This document shows positions 8,425-16,141 of a stretch of DNA of 64,000 bases, one piece after another. The notes below the pieces were generated by a model. The model worked only from the letters and a program-made list of their open reading frames with translations, was not told the DNA's origin and made no database searches. Each line of letters starts with the position of its first letter. The first letter of the stretch is position 1. The position numbers and the translations under genes were made by a program. The DNA is from Bradyrhizobium sp. (GTDB lineage: Bacteria; Pseudomonadota; Alphaproteobacteria; Rhizobiales; Xanthobacteraceae): NCBI RefSeq assembly GCF_022844465.1, contig NZ_JALHLP010000003.1:186001-250000 (forward strand). The letters run 5' to 3'.

Positions 8425-9621
8425 CTACGAGGCTGCTCTCAGCACTTTATCGGCAATCATCCGTTCAATGGCGCTGTCATCGTAGCCGAGCCCCCGCAAC
8501 ACATCGCGGGAATGTTCGCCGAGCCGAGGCGCCGGGCCGCCGATCGCGGAGGGGTTGCGTTCGAACCGTGCGGCCGGCTTCGGCTGCCGCACCCGACCGA
8601 CCGTCGGCTGGTCGAATTCGGCGATCAGGCCGCGCGCCACCACCTGCTCGTTATCGATGATCTCGCCGCGGCGCAGGATCGGCGCGCACGGTACGTCGGC
8701 GGCGTCGAGCCGGACCAGCCATTCGGCGGTGGTGTCTTGCGAAATATACTCGGCCATCTTGTGAATGCGCGCGGTGGCGTTGACCGCGCGCCCCACCGGC
8801 GTGGTGAACCTCGTATCCTTGATCAGTTCGGGATCGCTCGAGGCCTTGCAGAAGCCCTGCCATTCGGAATCCGACAGCGTGCCGGCGGTGATGTAGCCGT
8901 CGCTGGTCTTGAACACCAGATCGGGCCGGTCATTGGGATCGGCGGCGGCTGGGGTGCCAACCACCGTGTACTGCATCATGCCCTCAGGCCACAGATAGGA
9001 GATCATGACGTCCAGCATCGCCACCCTGATGTGATCGCCCTGCCCGCTTTTTTCGCGGGCGTAGAGCGCCGACGACACCGCCTGCGCCGTGAACACGGAG
9101 GTGGTTTTGTCGGCCACGATGGTCCGGATCATCTGCGGGCGGTTGGTGACCGCCTGGGACTGGATATCGGCAAAGCCGGAAAGGCCCTGAATGATCGGAT
9201 CGTAGACCCGCTTCCTGGCATAGGGCCCGGTCTCGCCGACGCCGCTGATCGACACATAGATCAGGCGTGGAAAGCGGGCACGAAGCTCCTCGGCGCCAAG
9301 CCCGAGCCGTTCCATCGCGCCGGGTCGGAAGTTCTGCACCAGCACATCCGCCTGCGCCACCAGCCTTGCCAGCACCTCGCGGCCGGAATCGCTCTTCATG
9401 TCGATCGACAGCGATCGCTTGCCGCGATTGGAGGAGATGAACAAAGCGGAGAATTCTCCGGCCTTGTCGATGGGCGCGCGGCTGCGGCGCGTGCTGTCAC
9501 CACCGATCGGCTCGATCTTGAGTACCTCGGCGCCCTGGTCGGCGAGAAACATGGTCGCGAACGGGCCCGACACCACCGCGGTGAAATCGAGCACTTTGAC
9601 GCCCGCGAGCGGACCCGGCAT
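8425..9621 (-). CDS. Class III (CaiB/BaiF) CoA-transferase
   Basis: 398 residues, the family's usual size. The N-terminus GPLAGVKVLDFTAVVSGPFA followed by LADQGAEVLKIEPIGGD is diagnostic. VADKTTSVFTAQAV near residue 170 contains the Asp expected to form the acyl-enzyme anhydride. These enzymes move CoA between carboxylic acids such as formate, carnitine derivatives or succinate. GGGGAG precedes the ATG at 9621. It is the first gene of the minus-strand run CoA-transferase, SDR, GST, epoxide hydrolase. Donor and acceptor are unknown. Confidence 0.93.
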   Translation of the reverse strand: MPGPLAGVKVLDFTAVVSGPFATMFLADQGAEVLKIEPIGGDSTRRSRAPIDKAGEFSALFISSNRGKRSLSIDMKSDSGREVLARLVAQADVLVQNFRPGAMERLGLGAEELRARFPRLIYVSISGVGETGPYARKRVYDPIIQGLSGFADIQSQAVTNRPQMIRTIVADKTTSVFTAQAVSSALYAREKSGQGDHIRVAMLDVMISYLWPEGMMQYTVVGTPAAADPNDRPDLVFKTSDGYITAGTLSDSEWQGFCKASSDPELIKDTRFTTPVGRAVNATARIHKMAEYISQDTTAEWLVRLDAADVPCAPILRRGEIIDNEQVVARGLIAEFDQPTVGRVRQPKPAARFERNPSAIGGPAPRLGEHSRDVLRGLGYDDSAIERMIADKVLRAAS

Positions 9622-9805
9622 GGCAATCTCCCCATTAGACTTTGCGCGCTGAACTTCGGTCGTCCGGGTGACCGACGCAAGCTACGCCGCAGCATGGGAG
9701 GTGTGGGGGATTGTGTCGCCTGCCCCGCCAAGCGGGCCCATCTAACTGGGCTATCGCCAGATCGCGTCCGTTCCCGTCACGACCTGGCCAAGTGCTTGAA
9801 AACCT

Positions 9806-9881
9806 TGGTGGGCGCACCAGGGCTCGAACCTGGGACCCGATGATTAAGAGTCATCTGCTCTACCAACTGAGCTATGCGCCC
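9806..9881 (-). tRNA. tRNA-Lys (anticodon CTT)
   Basis: A full 76-base cloverleaf reads on the minus strand: acceptor GGGCGCA pairing with TGCGCCC, a D arm with AGCTCAGTTGGTAGAGC, an anticodon loop CTCTTAA with CTT at positions 34-36, a T arm with GGTTCGAGCC, and an encoded CCA end (9806-9808). It decodes AAG. Confidence 0.97.
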
Positions 9882-9994
9882 GGAAACGGGTCCGGAAGGC
9901 CTTCGCAAGAGGGCGTCGTTTAGCAAAGCGACCCCGTGATGTCCAGCAAACCGGGGCAGGTTTTCCCGCGCCTTGGCGGATCTCTGAAACGACG

Positions 9995-10019
9995 AAAAGC
10001 CGCTGGAATTCAGCGGCTT
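9995..10019 (-). terminator. Intrinsic terminator after the LTXXQ gene
   Basis: AAGCCGCTG (9997-10005) and CAGCGGCTT (10011-10019) form a 9-bp stem with a GAATT loop. On the minus strand the stem is followed by TTTT. It lies 37 bases beyond the stop of the LTXXQ gene. Confidence 0.8.
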
Positions 10020-10055
10020 CCGCCCAAGTCCAGCTTGAGCGCCGAGATCGGGCGC

Positions 10056-10664
10056 TCAGAGCCGCTCGGGGCCGCCCCGGTCCTGCCCGCCATCCCGATC
10101 ATGGCGATGGCGATCGCCACCATGATGGCGGTCGTCATCGCGATCCATGCCCATCCGGTCCATGCCCATGCCATGCCCGGATCCGTGGTGACGCCAGCCT
10201 CCCCGGCCGCCAAACCGGCCGTCCATCCGGGTCAATACGGCGAGCCGCCGCTTCTGGCCCTCATCCAATGTCTTGTAAAGCGGGTCGGCCGCATCGGCGA
10301 TCTTCTTCATGGCGGCGGCCATGGTCGCCATCGTGTCGGCACGCTCGCGCAGGCGCGTCACCGGATCGTCCGGCTTCTGCTGGCTGGCGTCATCCCGCGC
10401 CGAATTCATCCGCGCGTTGGCGCGGTCGATCCGCAATCTGGCGAATTCCCGCGCCGCGACTTCCACCGGCAGCCACAGCTTTTCCTGGTCGGCCGTCAGC
10501 TTGAGGCCGGCCCGGATGGCGGCGATCCGCGCGTCGGCATAAGCCGACCTGTCCTCCGAACTCATCCGCGGATGCCCGTAGCCCCAGTGATGGTGCTGGG
10601 CATAGACGGCGGTCGAGCCGGCGATGGCAAGTACCGCAACCGCGGCGATGGCGAACTTCCTCAT
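10056..10664 (-). CDS. Secreted LTXXQ-motif protein with His/Asp-rich tail
   Basis: 202 residues from the ATG at 10664, behind AAGGAGG. The first 23 residues (MRKFAIAAVAVLAIAGS...AVYAQ) form a Sec signal peptide, so the protein is periplasmic. GLKLTADQEKLW is the LTXXQ motif of the Spy/CpxP-like periplasmic group, and a second helical region (YKTLDEGQKRRLAVL) repeats a Q-containing motif. The last 50 residues are very rich in Gly, His, Asp, Arg and Met, suggesting metal binding. Members of this group act as envelope-stress chaperones or sensors; the role here is inferred. It is single-gene, with its own terminator. Confidence 0.85.
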   Translation of the reverse strand: MRKFAIAAVAVLAIAGSTAVYAQHHHWGYGHPRMSSEDRSAYADARIAAIRAGLKLTADQEKLWLPVEVAAREFARLRIDRANARMNSARDDASQQKPDDPVTRLRERADTMATMAAAMKKIADAADPLYKTLDEGQKRRLAVLTRMDGRFGGRGGWRHHGSGHGMGMDRMGMDRDDDRHHGGDRHRHDRDGGQDRGGPERL

Positions 10665-10903
10665 GCGAGCCTCCTTCAAGGGATCGACCGAAAATGGGCC
10701 CGTGTCGGCGGCGGTTCAACTTAACGATTGGAAAGAGAAAGCCTCCTTACCGAGATGTAATGTCGATGAATTTGATCCATCGCAATGCGGCCGGCTGAAT
10801 CTGCCAAGCGAGCGCGGCGGCCACCGCACCATCCCGGTCTGATGTCCAAAATCCGTGATATCGCTTTGCCGATCCGGGTTGCCGCTATGATCGCCGGTGG
10901 CCA

Positions 10904-12715
10904 TTATTGCAGCCGGAAAAAGAAATCCTGTCCGGGCAGCGATCCGTAGGTGAACGGCTCCTGCTGCTTGCCGGTCGCGGCGAGCACGTCGTCGCGCACC
11001 AGCCGGAACATCTTGCTGATCTCCAGGCCCGGTGATTGCAGATGTTTCACGAACGCGGTGACGAAGGGCGAATTGCTTCCAGACTGGCCGTCGAGCGCAG
11101 TCTGTCCGTGTTTCGCGGCGAAGGCTACCAGCGTGCCGCCCTCGGGCTCGATGCTCGCAAGCCCCCTACCGATCGAGCGCCCGGCCACCGTCCGCGCCAT
11201 CTTGGCGACAAAGGGATTGTCCCGGCAGGCGTCGAGCACCACCAGCCGCAGCTTCTTCGCGCCGGTGACGCTGGTCAGCACCTGCTCGAGCGCGACGGCT
11301 TCGAGTGGCACATCGCGATCGACCTTCAGCTTGGCGTCGACCGGGATCAGATAATTGACGCCACCGATCTCGATCCCGTGCCCGGCGAAATAAACCATCG
11401 CCCAATCCGCGTTGTCCGCTTCAGCCGCGAACGATTGCAGCGCTTGCGCGAGCTTGTCGCGCGGCAGATCGGTGGCGACCTGGACGAACTGGAAACTAGC
11501 GCTTCGCAGCGCGCGCGCCAGGGTATCGGCGTCACGCTTGGGATTGGGCAGGGCGGGTACGCCTTGATAGGCGGAATTGCCGATCACGAGCGCCACGCGG
11601 CGCTCAGGCGGGCCGGCGACCACCGGGGCGGGACTGGCGTTCGCAGGGGCAATGGTCGCGACAGGCTGGGTAGACCGCGACAGCGCCAGCCGCGCCGCGT
11701 CGCGGCCTGCGACCGCCCGCGAATGATACGAGACGATCCCTAAAGCGCTTTGATAATCCTCCAGCGCCTTGAGCCACTCGCCTTTTTCTCCGTAGGTTTC
11801 GCCCCGGCTGACGAAAATGTCAGCCCGCAAGGCCGCATCCGTCAGCCCGAACCCATGTTCGACCGCCTTGTCGAACTCCCCGATGGCTCGATCGAGATCG
11901 CCCTTTTTCCGATAGGCGCTTCCGCGATCGTGGCGGTAACGAGGATTGCTCGCGTTGAAGTCATGCATGGCGATCGCTTGATCCAGATCCCGCAGCGCGC
12001 GATCGGCATCGCCCTTGGCAAGGAAGGTTACGCCTCGTCCGGCAAGCGCCTCATAATCCTTGGGGGCAAGCTCCAGTACCTTGTCGAAGTCGCGGATGGC
12101 ACCGTCGTGATCGCCTGTGATGCGGTATAATTCTCCACGCTTTCGGAAATGCCAGTCGATTGGATTGAACTTGTTGCTGGCCACGATTTCAATCGCCTGG
12201 CTCAGATCCGCGATGGCGCGATCGAACTGTCCCAATGCCCTGTAGCTTTCCGCGCGGGCGGCAATGGTGTCGCTGCTGCGCGGGAAAATCTGCAAGGATT
12301 TCGTGTAATCCTCGATCGCCCGCGAATGTTCTTTCCTGTTAACGAACAGCCAGGCTCGGCTGTTATAGACTCCTGCTGCCTTGATGTTGTCAATTGAGCC
12401 GGGCGGCGGTGACGGTCCGCCGAATCCCCTGTAGGGAACGATCTTTTGCGTACCGACAAGTGCGATCGCCTGATTGAAATTCTGCAGCGACGAGGAATAG
12501 TCTCCCTTCCGCAGATAGAGATCGCCGCGATTTTGATACGCCTGGATCTTCTCGCCCGCGGGCTGCCTCTGATCGGCGATGATGGCATCACACACCTTCA
12601 TCGATTTCTCGATCTGCTCCGGCAGGTAAGCTTCCGGCGTGCAATACTGCTTCTGCTGCGCCTGCGCAGGAAGCGCAGCAAGTGAGACCAGCATCGCTAT
12701 CAGGAACCAGCGCAT
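10904..12715 (-). CDS. Secreted TPR and caspase-like (peptidase C14) protein
   Basis: 603 residues from the ATG at 12715. The N-terminus MRWFLIAMLVSLAALPAQAQ is a signal peptide. Residues of about 40-350 form at least six tetratricopeptide repeats (for example NRGDLYLRKGDYSSSLQNF and YKTGDHDGAIRDF-like units). A caspase fold follows: RVALVIGNSAYQGVPALPNP, the catalytic His in YFAGHGIE (His446) and the Cys in VVLDACRDNPF (Cys497). This is a bacterial metacaspase-like protease, probably periplasmic, with TPRs for partner binding. Targets are unknown. It appears to be transcribed alone. Confidence 0.88.
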   Translation of the reverse strand: MRWFLIAMLVSLAALPAQAQQKQYCTPEAYLPEQIEKSMKVCDAIIADQRQPAGEKIQAYQNRGDLYLRKGDYSSSLQNFNQAIALVGTQKIVPYRGFGGPSPPPGSIDNIKAAGVYNSRAWLFVNRKEHSRAIEDYTKSLQIFPRSSDTIAARAESYRALGQFDRAIADLSQAIEIVASNKFNPIDWHFRKRGELYRITGDHDGAIRDFDKVLELAPKDYEALAGRGVTFLAKGDADRALRDLDQAIAMHDFNASNPRYRHDRGSAYRKKGDLDRAIGEFDKAVEHGFGLTDAALRADIFVSRGETYGEKGEWLKALEDYQSALGIVSYHSRAVAGRDAARLALSRSTQPVATIAPANASPAPVVAGPPERRVALVIGNSAYQGVPALPNPKRDADTLARALRSASFQFVQVATDLPRDKLAQALQSFAAEADNADWAMVYFAGHGIEIGGVNYLIPVDAKLKVDRDVPLEAVALEQVLTSVTGAKKLRLVVLDACRDNPFVAKMARTVAGRSIGRGLASIEPEGGTLVAFAAKHGQTALDGQSGSNSPFVTAFVKHLQSPGLEISKMFRLVRDDVLAATGKQQEPFTYGSLPGQDFFFRLQ

Positions 12716-12857
12716 TGCGTGCCCCCAGCCGTGCCATTCAGGCCCGTTCCATCGCCCAATCGAGGGCGCCATGTTACAGACGAACCGGACCCATTGCCAT
12801 TGCCCGTCAGCAGGGCGACTTTACCAACCGCGAAGTGCTGCACTGCAAAACAGCCGG

Positions 12858-13390
12858 CTTATATTTCGTTGCACGCGCCATGACGCCTGGATACGGCTTT
12901 GCGATCTCGCGGCATGCTTCGCCCGAGGTTTGCGGTTGCTCCTTGCCCCCTTTGAGAAAGAGGGCGCAGGGAAGACCGGGTGCGCGCTGCACCCGCGGTC
13001 TCGTGTGCAATGTGCACAAGGAAGTGCGCACACGAGCATACAGGTCCAGCGGAGAGCATCCGGCCTTCCCTGCGCAATGGGTTGACGGCTTATAACGCGA
13101 TCTCCCCGGAGAACGGCTGTTTTGCCTCCGTCGTCGCGCAGAACTGAATCTGCGCGACTTGACGCCAGCACCGCGGCGTCAGGACCACGCGATTTCGCCG
13201 TACGCCTCGGTCAACATCGTCTCTTTGACCTCAGCGTCCACCGCATCCCACCGCGCGTTCGTGACGATCGCGATCCGCCCCGTCTCATCGGGTGAGACGG
13301 GCAGATTCATAAAGCTGATTTGCCCGACGACGGAAGGGGGAATATTTTTCGCGCGAGGGCTGGACAGGTCTTACTGATTTGCCCGACAAA
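12858..13390. repeat. Mosaic dispersed repeat region (Bradyrhizobium-type), non-coding
   Basis: This fills most of the 812-base gap between the caspase-like and MBL genes. It is built of hairpins: GACCGGGTGC with GCACCCGCGGTC near 12982-13008, TGACGCC/GGCGTCA near 13159-13180, and a perfect 9-bp CCCGTCTCA/TGAGACGGG at 13279-13301. The phrase CTGATTTGCCCGAC occurs twice, near 13313 and 13374. From memory the text resembles an element common in Bradyrhizobium genomes; I could not search for it. Short ORFs here look spurious. Confidence 0.55.
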
Positions 13391-13401
13391 TGACTGTCAG
13401 T

Positions 13402-13447
13402 CCCTCATGGTGAGGAGCGCGTCTTCGCGCGTCTCGAACAATGAGGG
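13402..13447. repeat. Palindromic repeat, CCCTCATGGTGAGG family
   Basis: A 46-base imperfect palindrome with ends CCCTCAT and ATGAGGG, and a core GAGCGCGTCTTCGCGCGTCTC. A second copy lies at 31064-31165. The family appears to sit only in intergenic positions. Confidence 0.65.
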
Positions 13448-13474
13448 TGGAGCGCACGCGTTGAAAACGCGAAA

Positions 13475-13495
13475 CCCGGCGCTCGTCGCGCCGGG
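13475..13495 (-). terminator. Hairpin downstream of the MBL gene
   Basis: CCCGGCGC (13475-13482) and GCGCCGGG (13488-13495) form an 8-bp GC stem 33 bases past the stop codon. The T run after it on the minus strand is short (GGTTTCGCG), so termination strength is uncertain. Confidence 0.55.
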
Positions 13496-13527
13496 CTTCG
13501 GATTATTTCAACGCCATCGATTGGAGA

Positions 13528-14445
13528 TCAGATGCCGCGCCCCCAATAGCCGCACCAGCGGTGCGTGTGCCATTCGATGTTCTGCTCGTAGTTCTGCAGC
13601 GTCGCGTGCTGCGGCACCCGCACTTCCTTGGTGGCGGGATCGAAACATTTACCGGCGTCGGCTGCCTTTTTCACTTCCGCGGAAAGGTCGGTCATAAAGG
13701 CAAGCTGCTGCTCCATGTCCTTCCTGGTGCCGAGCCGGCCGCCGGGACCGGGATGACCGGGGATCTGACGCTCCCATCCCAGGGCCAGCGTCCGCTTCAG
13801 CGAGGCTTCCCACTCGCCGGGATAGGAATCGTTCACCGCCAGCCGCGACGGCACCGCGCCGAGCGAATTGAAGTCGACCGCGAACAGGATCTTCTCCTTG
13901 GGCAGGAACATCACCAGCGAGGAATCGGAATGATTGCGCCCGGTATAGATGAGTTCAAGCGTGGTGCCCCCAAGCTTGATGACGCGCCTCTGATCCACGA
14001 CCTGGTCGGGCATGACGACGATGGAGGGATTCAGCGTCGCCAGCCGCTCCTTGGCGCGGCGGTGCGCCACCACGACGGCGCCGGCGTCCTTGAACGGCTT
14101 GCCACCGGCGATATGATCGTAGTGATGGTGGCTGTAGACCAGGTACTTTATCGGCGCCTTCGTGATCTTCCTGACCTCGTCGAGATAGGCCTTGGCCGCC
14201 TCGGGGCGGCCATAGCTGATCGGGTCGGTCACGATGACACCCGCGGGCGTGACCACGAACATCGACTGATGATTCTGGTAGCGGAAGATATAGACGTTTT
14301 CGGTCCCCTCGACCTTGGTGGCCGCAAACAGCGGTGGCGTCGCTGCCGGGGCTGGTGCCGGCGACGGCGTTTGGGCCTGCGCGAGGCCAGCTAGGCCAGC
14401 GATGAAGGCCGCCACGAGAAGTGCCAGGCGCGTATGGTTATACAT
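13528..14445 (-). CDS. Secreted metallo-beta-lactamase-fold hydrolase
   Basis: 305 residues, ATG at 14445 behind GGAAGGAA. A signal peptide (MYNHTRLALLVAAFIAGLAG...AQAQ) and a Pro/Ala-rich linker precede the MBL domain. The zinc motif is VYSHHHYDHIAGG, followed by a later His in YTGRNHSDSS, an Asp in LFAVDFNSLG and a His in IPGHPGPGG, so a binuclear metal site looks intact. The protein is periplasmic. The substrate is not evident; such proteins range from lactamases to alkyl sulfatase or quinoprotein-associated hydrolases. The gene stands alone on the minus strand. Confidence 0.87.
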   Translation of the reverse strand: MYNHTRLALLVAAFIAGLAGLAQAQTPSPAPAPAATPPLFAATKVEGTENVYIFRYQNHQSMFVVTPAGVIVTDPISYGRPEAAKAYLDEVRKITKAPIKYLVYSHHHYDHIAGGKPFKDAGAVVVAHRRAKERLATLNPSIVVMPDQVVDQRRVIKLGGTTLELIYTGRNHSDSSLVMFLPKEKILFAVDFNSLGAVPSRLAVNDSYPGEWEASLKRTLALGWERQIPGHPGPGGRLGTRKDMEQQLAFMTDLSAEVKKAADAGKCFDPATKEVRVPQHATLQNYEQNIEWHTHRWCGYWGRGI

Positions 14446-14590
14446 ATTGATTTCCTTCCCCTTCGATTGATCCCCCGGAGCCTGCCAAATTTCGTGGTCA
14501 TGCGCGGTCTTTGCGCGGCTCCGCCGGAAGCGGCGCTGGCTGATGGCAGGCCCTCAGGCCAGCCGCGGCGCTGCAGCATGGCGCGCGCCT

Positions 14591-15361
14591 TCAATGGATA
14601 TGGCTGCCCCCGTTCACGTCGATCGTTGCGCCGGTGACATAGGCCGAAAGATCGGAGGCCAGGAACAAGCACGCGCCCGCCACGTCCAACGGCCGCCCGG
14701 CCCGCTGCAACGGGATCGCCGACACGATCTCGTCGAACTTCTCGCGGGTGAGGCCATCGAGCATCCCGGTCTCCACCATCGACGGGCAGACGACATTGGC
14801 CCTGACGCCCACAGGGCCGAACTCGCGGGCGATGGTTCGGGTCAGACTGACGACGCCACCCTTGGAGGCGGCATAGTGAGCGCCCCCGACAAGGCCGCCG
14901 CCGCGCTGCGCGGCAACCGACGCCAGGTTGATGATGACTCCTGCTTTCTTCCCGGCGAAGACCGCGAGCGCGCTCTTGCAGATATTGAAGGCGCCCTTGA
15001 GGTTGACGCCGAGCACCCGATCATAATCGGTCTCCGCAATCGAAAGCATGGCGCGCGCCTGAACGATCCCGGCGCAATTCACCAGACAATCGATCGTCCC
15101 GAACCGCGCCACCACCTCAGCGACCGCGCGCTCGCAATCGGCCGGATTCTCGATGTCGCACCGCAACCCGGCAATGAGCGGCCGATGCCCGATGCTGCTG
15201 GCGATCGAAGACGCGATGTCGCCGACGATACCCTCGTCCATGCTGAGATCGACGAGAGCAAGCCGCGCGCCGTTCTGCGCAAACAGCTCGGCGGTTGCAT
15301 ACCCGATGCCTCGCAGCGACGAGGCTCCGACGATGACGCACACCTTGTCTTGAAGCAGCAT
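14591..15361 (-). CDS. SDR family oxidoreductase
   Basis: 256 residues. Cofactor site VGASSLRGIGYA with Asp38-region VDLSMDE suggests NAD preference. NCAG, the catalytic Ser in NLASVAAQRGG and YAASK in GGAHYAASKGGV are all present, with PSMVETGMLDGL after the active site. It is a classical dehydrogenase/reductase with an intact catalytic set. Substrate unknown. It is divergent from the VOC gene across about 195 bases, so the two may share a control region. Confidence 0.9.
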   Translation of the reverse strand: MLLQDKVCVIVGASSLRGIGYATAELFAQNGARLALVDLSMDEGIVGDIASSIASSIGHRPLIAGLRCDIENPADCERAVAEVVARFGTIDCLVNCAGIVQARAMLSIAETDYDRVLGVNLKGAFNICKSALAVFAGKKAGVIINLASVAAQRGGGLVGGAHYAASKGGVVSLTRTIAREFGPVGVRANVVCPSMVETGMLDGLTREKFDEIVSAIPLQRAGRPLDVAGACLFLASDLSAYVTGATIDVNGGSHIH

Positions 15362-15556
15362 CTACGTCCCCGCACGAGAGCTCAGGCCCTCGCAGTCTAT
15401 CCGCGCATAACCTGTGAAATCTGTTTGTAAAATTTATTGACCATGAATGTCCATCCATGAAACCGTGGAGTTAGCAGGCGCCTTGCAGGAATTCCTTCTG
15501 AACCGCCTTCAGCCGCTGGCGACACGCTTAACCCGCACCAAAGAGGAAGCACCACC

Positions 15557-15958
15557 ATGAAACTGCAGTTTCACCACATGAATCTGTGCTCGGAGAATGT
15601 GCCGCGGCTATCTGAATTCTATCGCTCGATCCTCGACCTCGGGTCGGTGGCGCACACCCGCGTCAATACCGCCGATGGCTATGGCGGAAACGTCGACTTC
15701 GTGACCGATGGCGCGATTGAATTCCACCTCGCGCGCAGGGACGTCGACCTCGGATTTCGCATGAAGCATTTCATCAACCCGCTCGACCGCGGCCATTTCT
15801 GCTTTCGCACCGACGATATCGAAGGGTTCAAGCGCCGCCTCGAGGAAAAGAAGATCCCCTACTCCGACTACGGAACCTGGGCGATGAAGGGCTGGTACCA
15901 GATCTTCTTTCATGACCCTGACGGCAATATCGTCGAGGTCCATCAAACCGGCAAATAG
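15557..15958 (+). CDS. VOC superfamily (glyoxalase/extradiol dioxygenase fold) protein
   Basis: 133 residues with a good AGAGGAAG ribosome site. The N-terminus KLQFHHMNLCSENVPRLSEFY and the C-terminus WYQIFFHDPDGNIVEVHQTG give the paired beta-alpha-beta-beta-beta modules of the VOC fold, with metal ligands expected at His7 or His8 and the Glu of VEVH. It is one domain, so probably dimeric. The reaction cannot be named. It is divergent from the SDR at 14591-15361. Confidence 0.85.
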   Translation: MKLQFHHMNLCSENVPRLSEFYRSILDLGSVAHTRVNTADGYGGNVDFVTDGAIEFHLARRDVDLGFRMKHFINPLDRGHFCFRTDDIEGFKRRLEEKKIPYSDYGTWAMKGWYQIFFHDPDGNIVEVHQTGK

Positions 15959-16050
15959 AACCTGCCGCAAGGCAACCTGGAACGCGCGGCAGCAAGGACG
16001 CAGCGAACAATAAAGCGGCGTTTGAGGCGCCGCGTTCACTGTCTGTTATG

Positions 16051-16136
16051 GACGTCATTCCGGGATGGTGCGTTAGCATCAGACCTCAGGTGCGCAATTG
16101 CGCACCATAGTTCGCTTCGCGCCCCGGAATGACGTC
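16051..16136. repeat. REP-like palindromic element
   Basis: Terminal inverted repeats GACGTCATTCCGGG (16051-16064) and CCCGGAATGACGTC (16123-16136) flank a perfect 18-base palindrome GGTGCGCAATTGCGCACC (16089-16106). A related element with the same GTCATTCCGGGG end and a CAGATGCGC-type core is at 44884-44998. It lies between the convergent VOC and leuA genes. Confidence 0.75.
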
Positions 16137-16141
16137 GCGCC

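Noticed and set aside
8389..9843. 484-codon open frame antisense to the CoA-transferase gene and running into tRNA-Lys
   Set aside because: It overlaps both a clear CaiB gene and a tRNA; no domain.
9806..9881. tRNA-Lys as an integration site for a genomic island
   Set aside because: No integrase gene and no direct repeat of the tRNA 3' end were seen in the window.
12821..13171. Short minus-strand ORFs (72-116 codons) in the repeat mosaic
   Set aside because: They lie in repeated hairpin DNA, lack ribosome sites, and have the look of spurious hypothetical proteins often called in such repeats.
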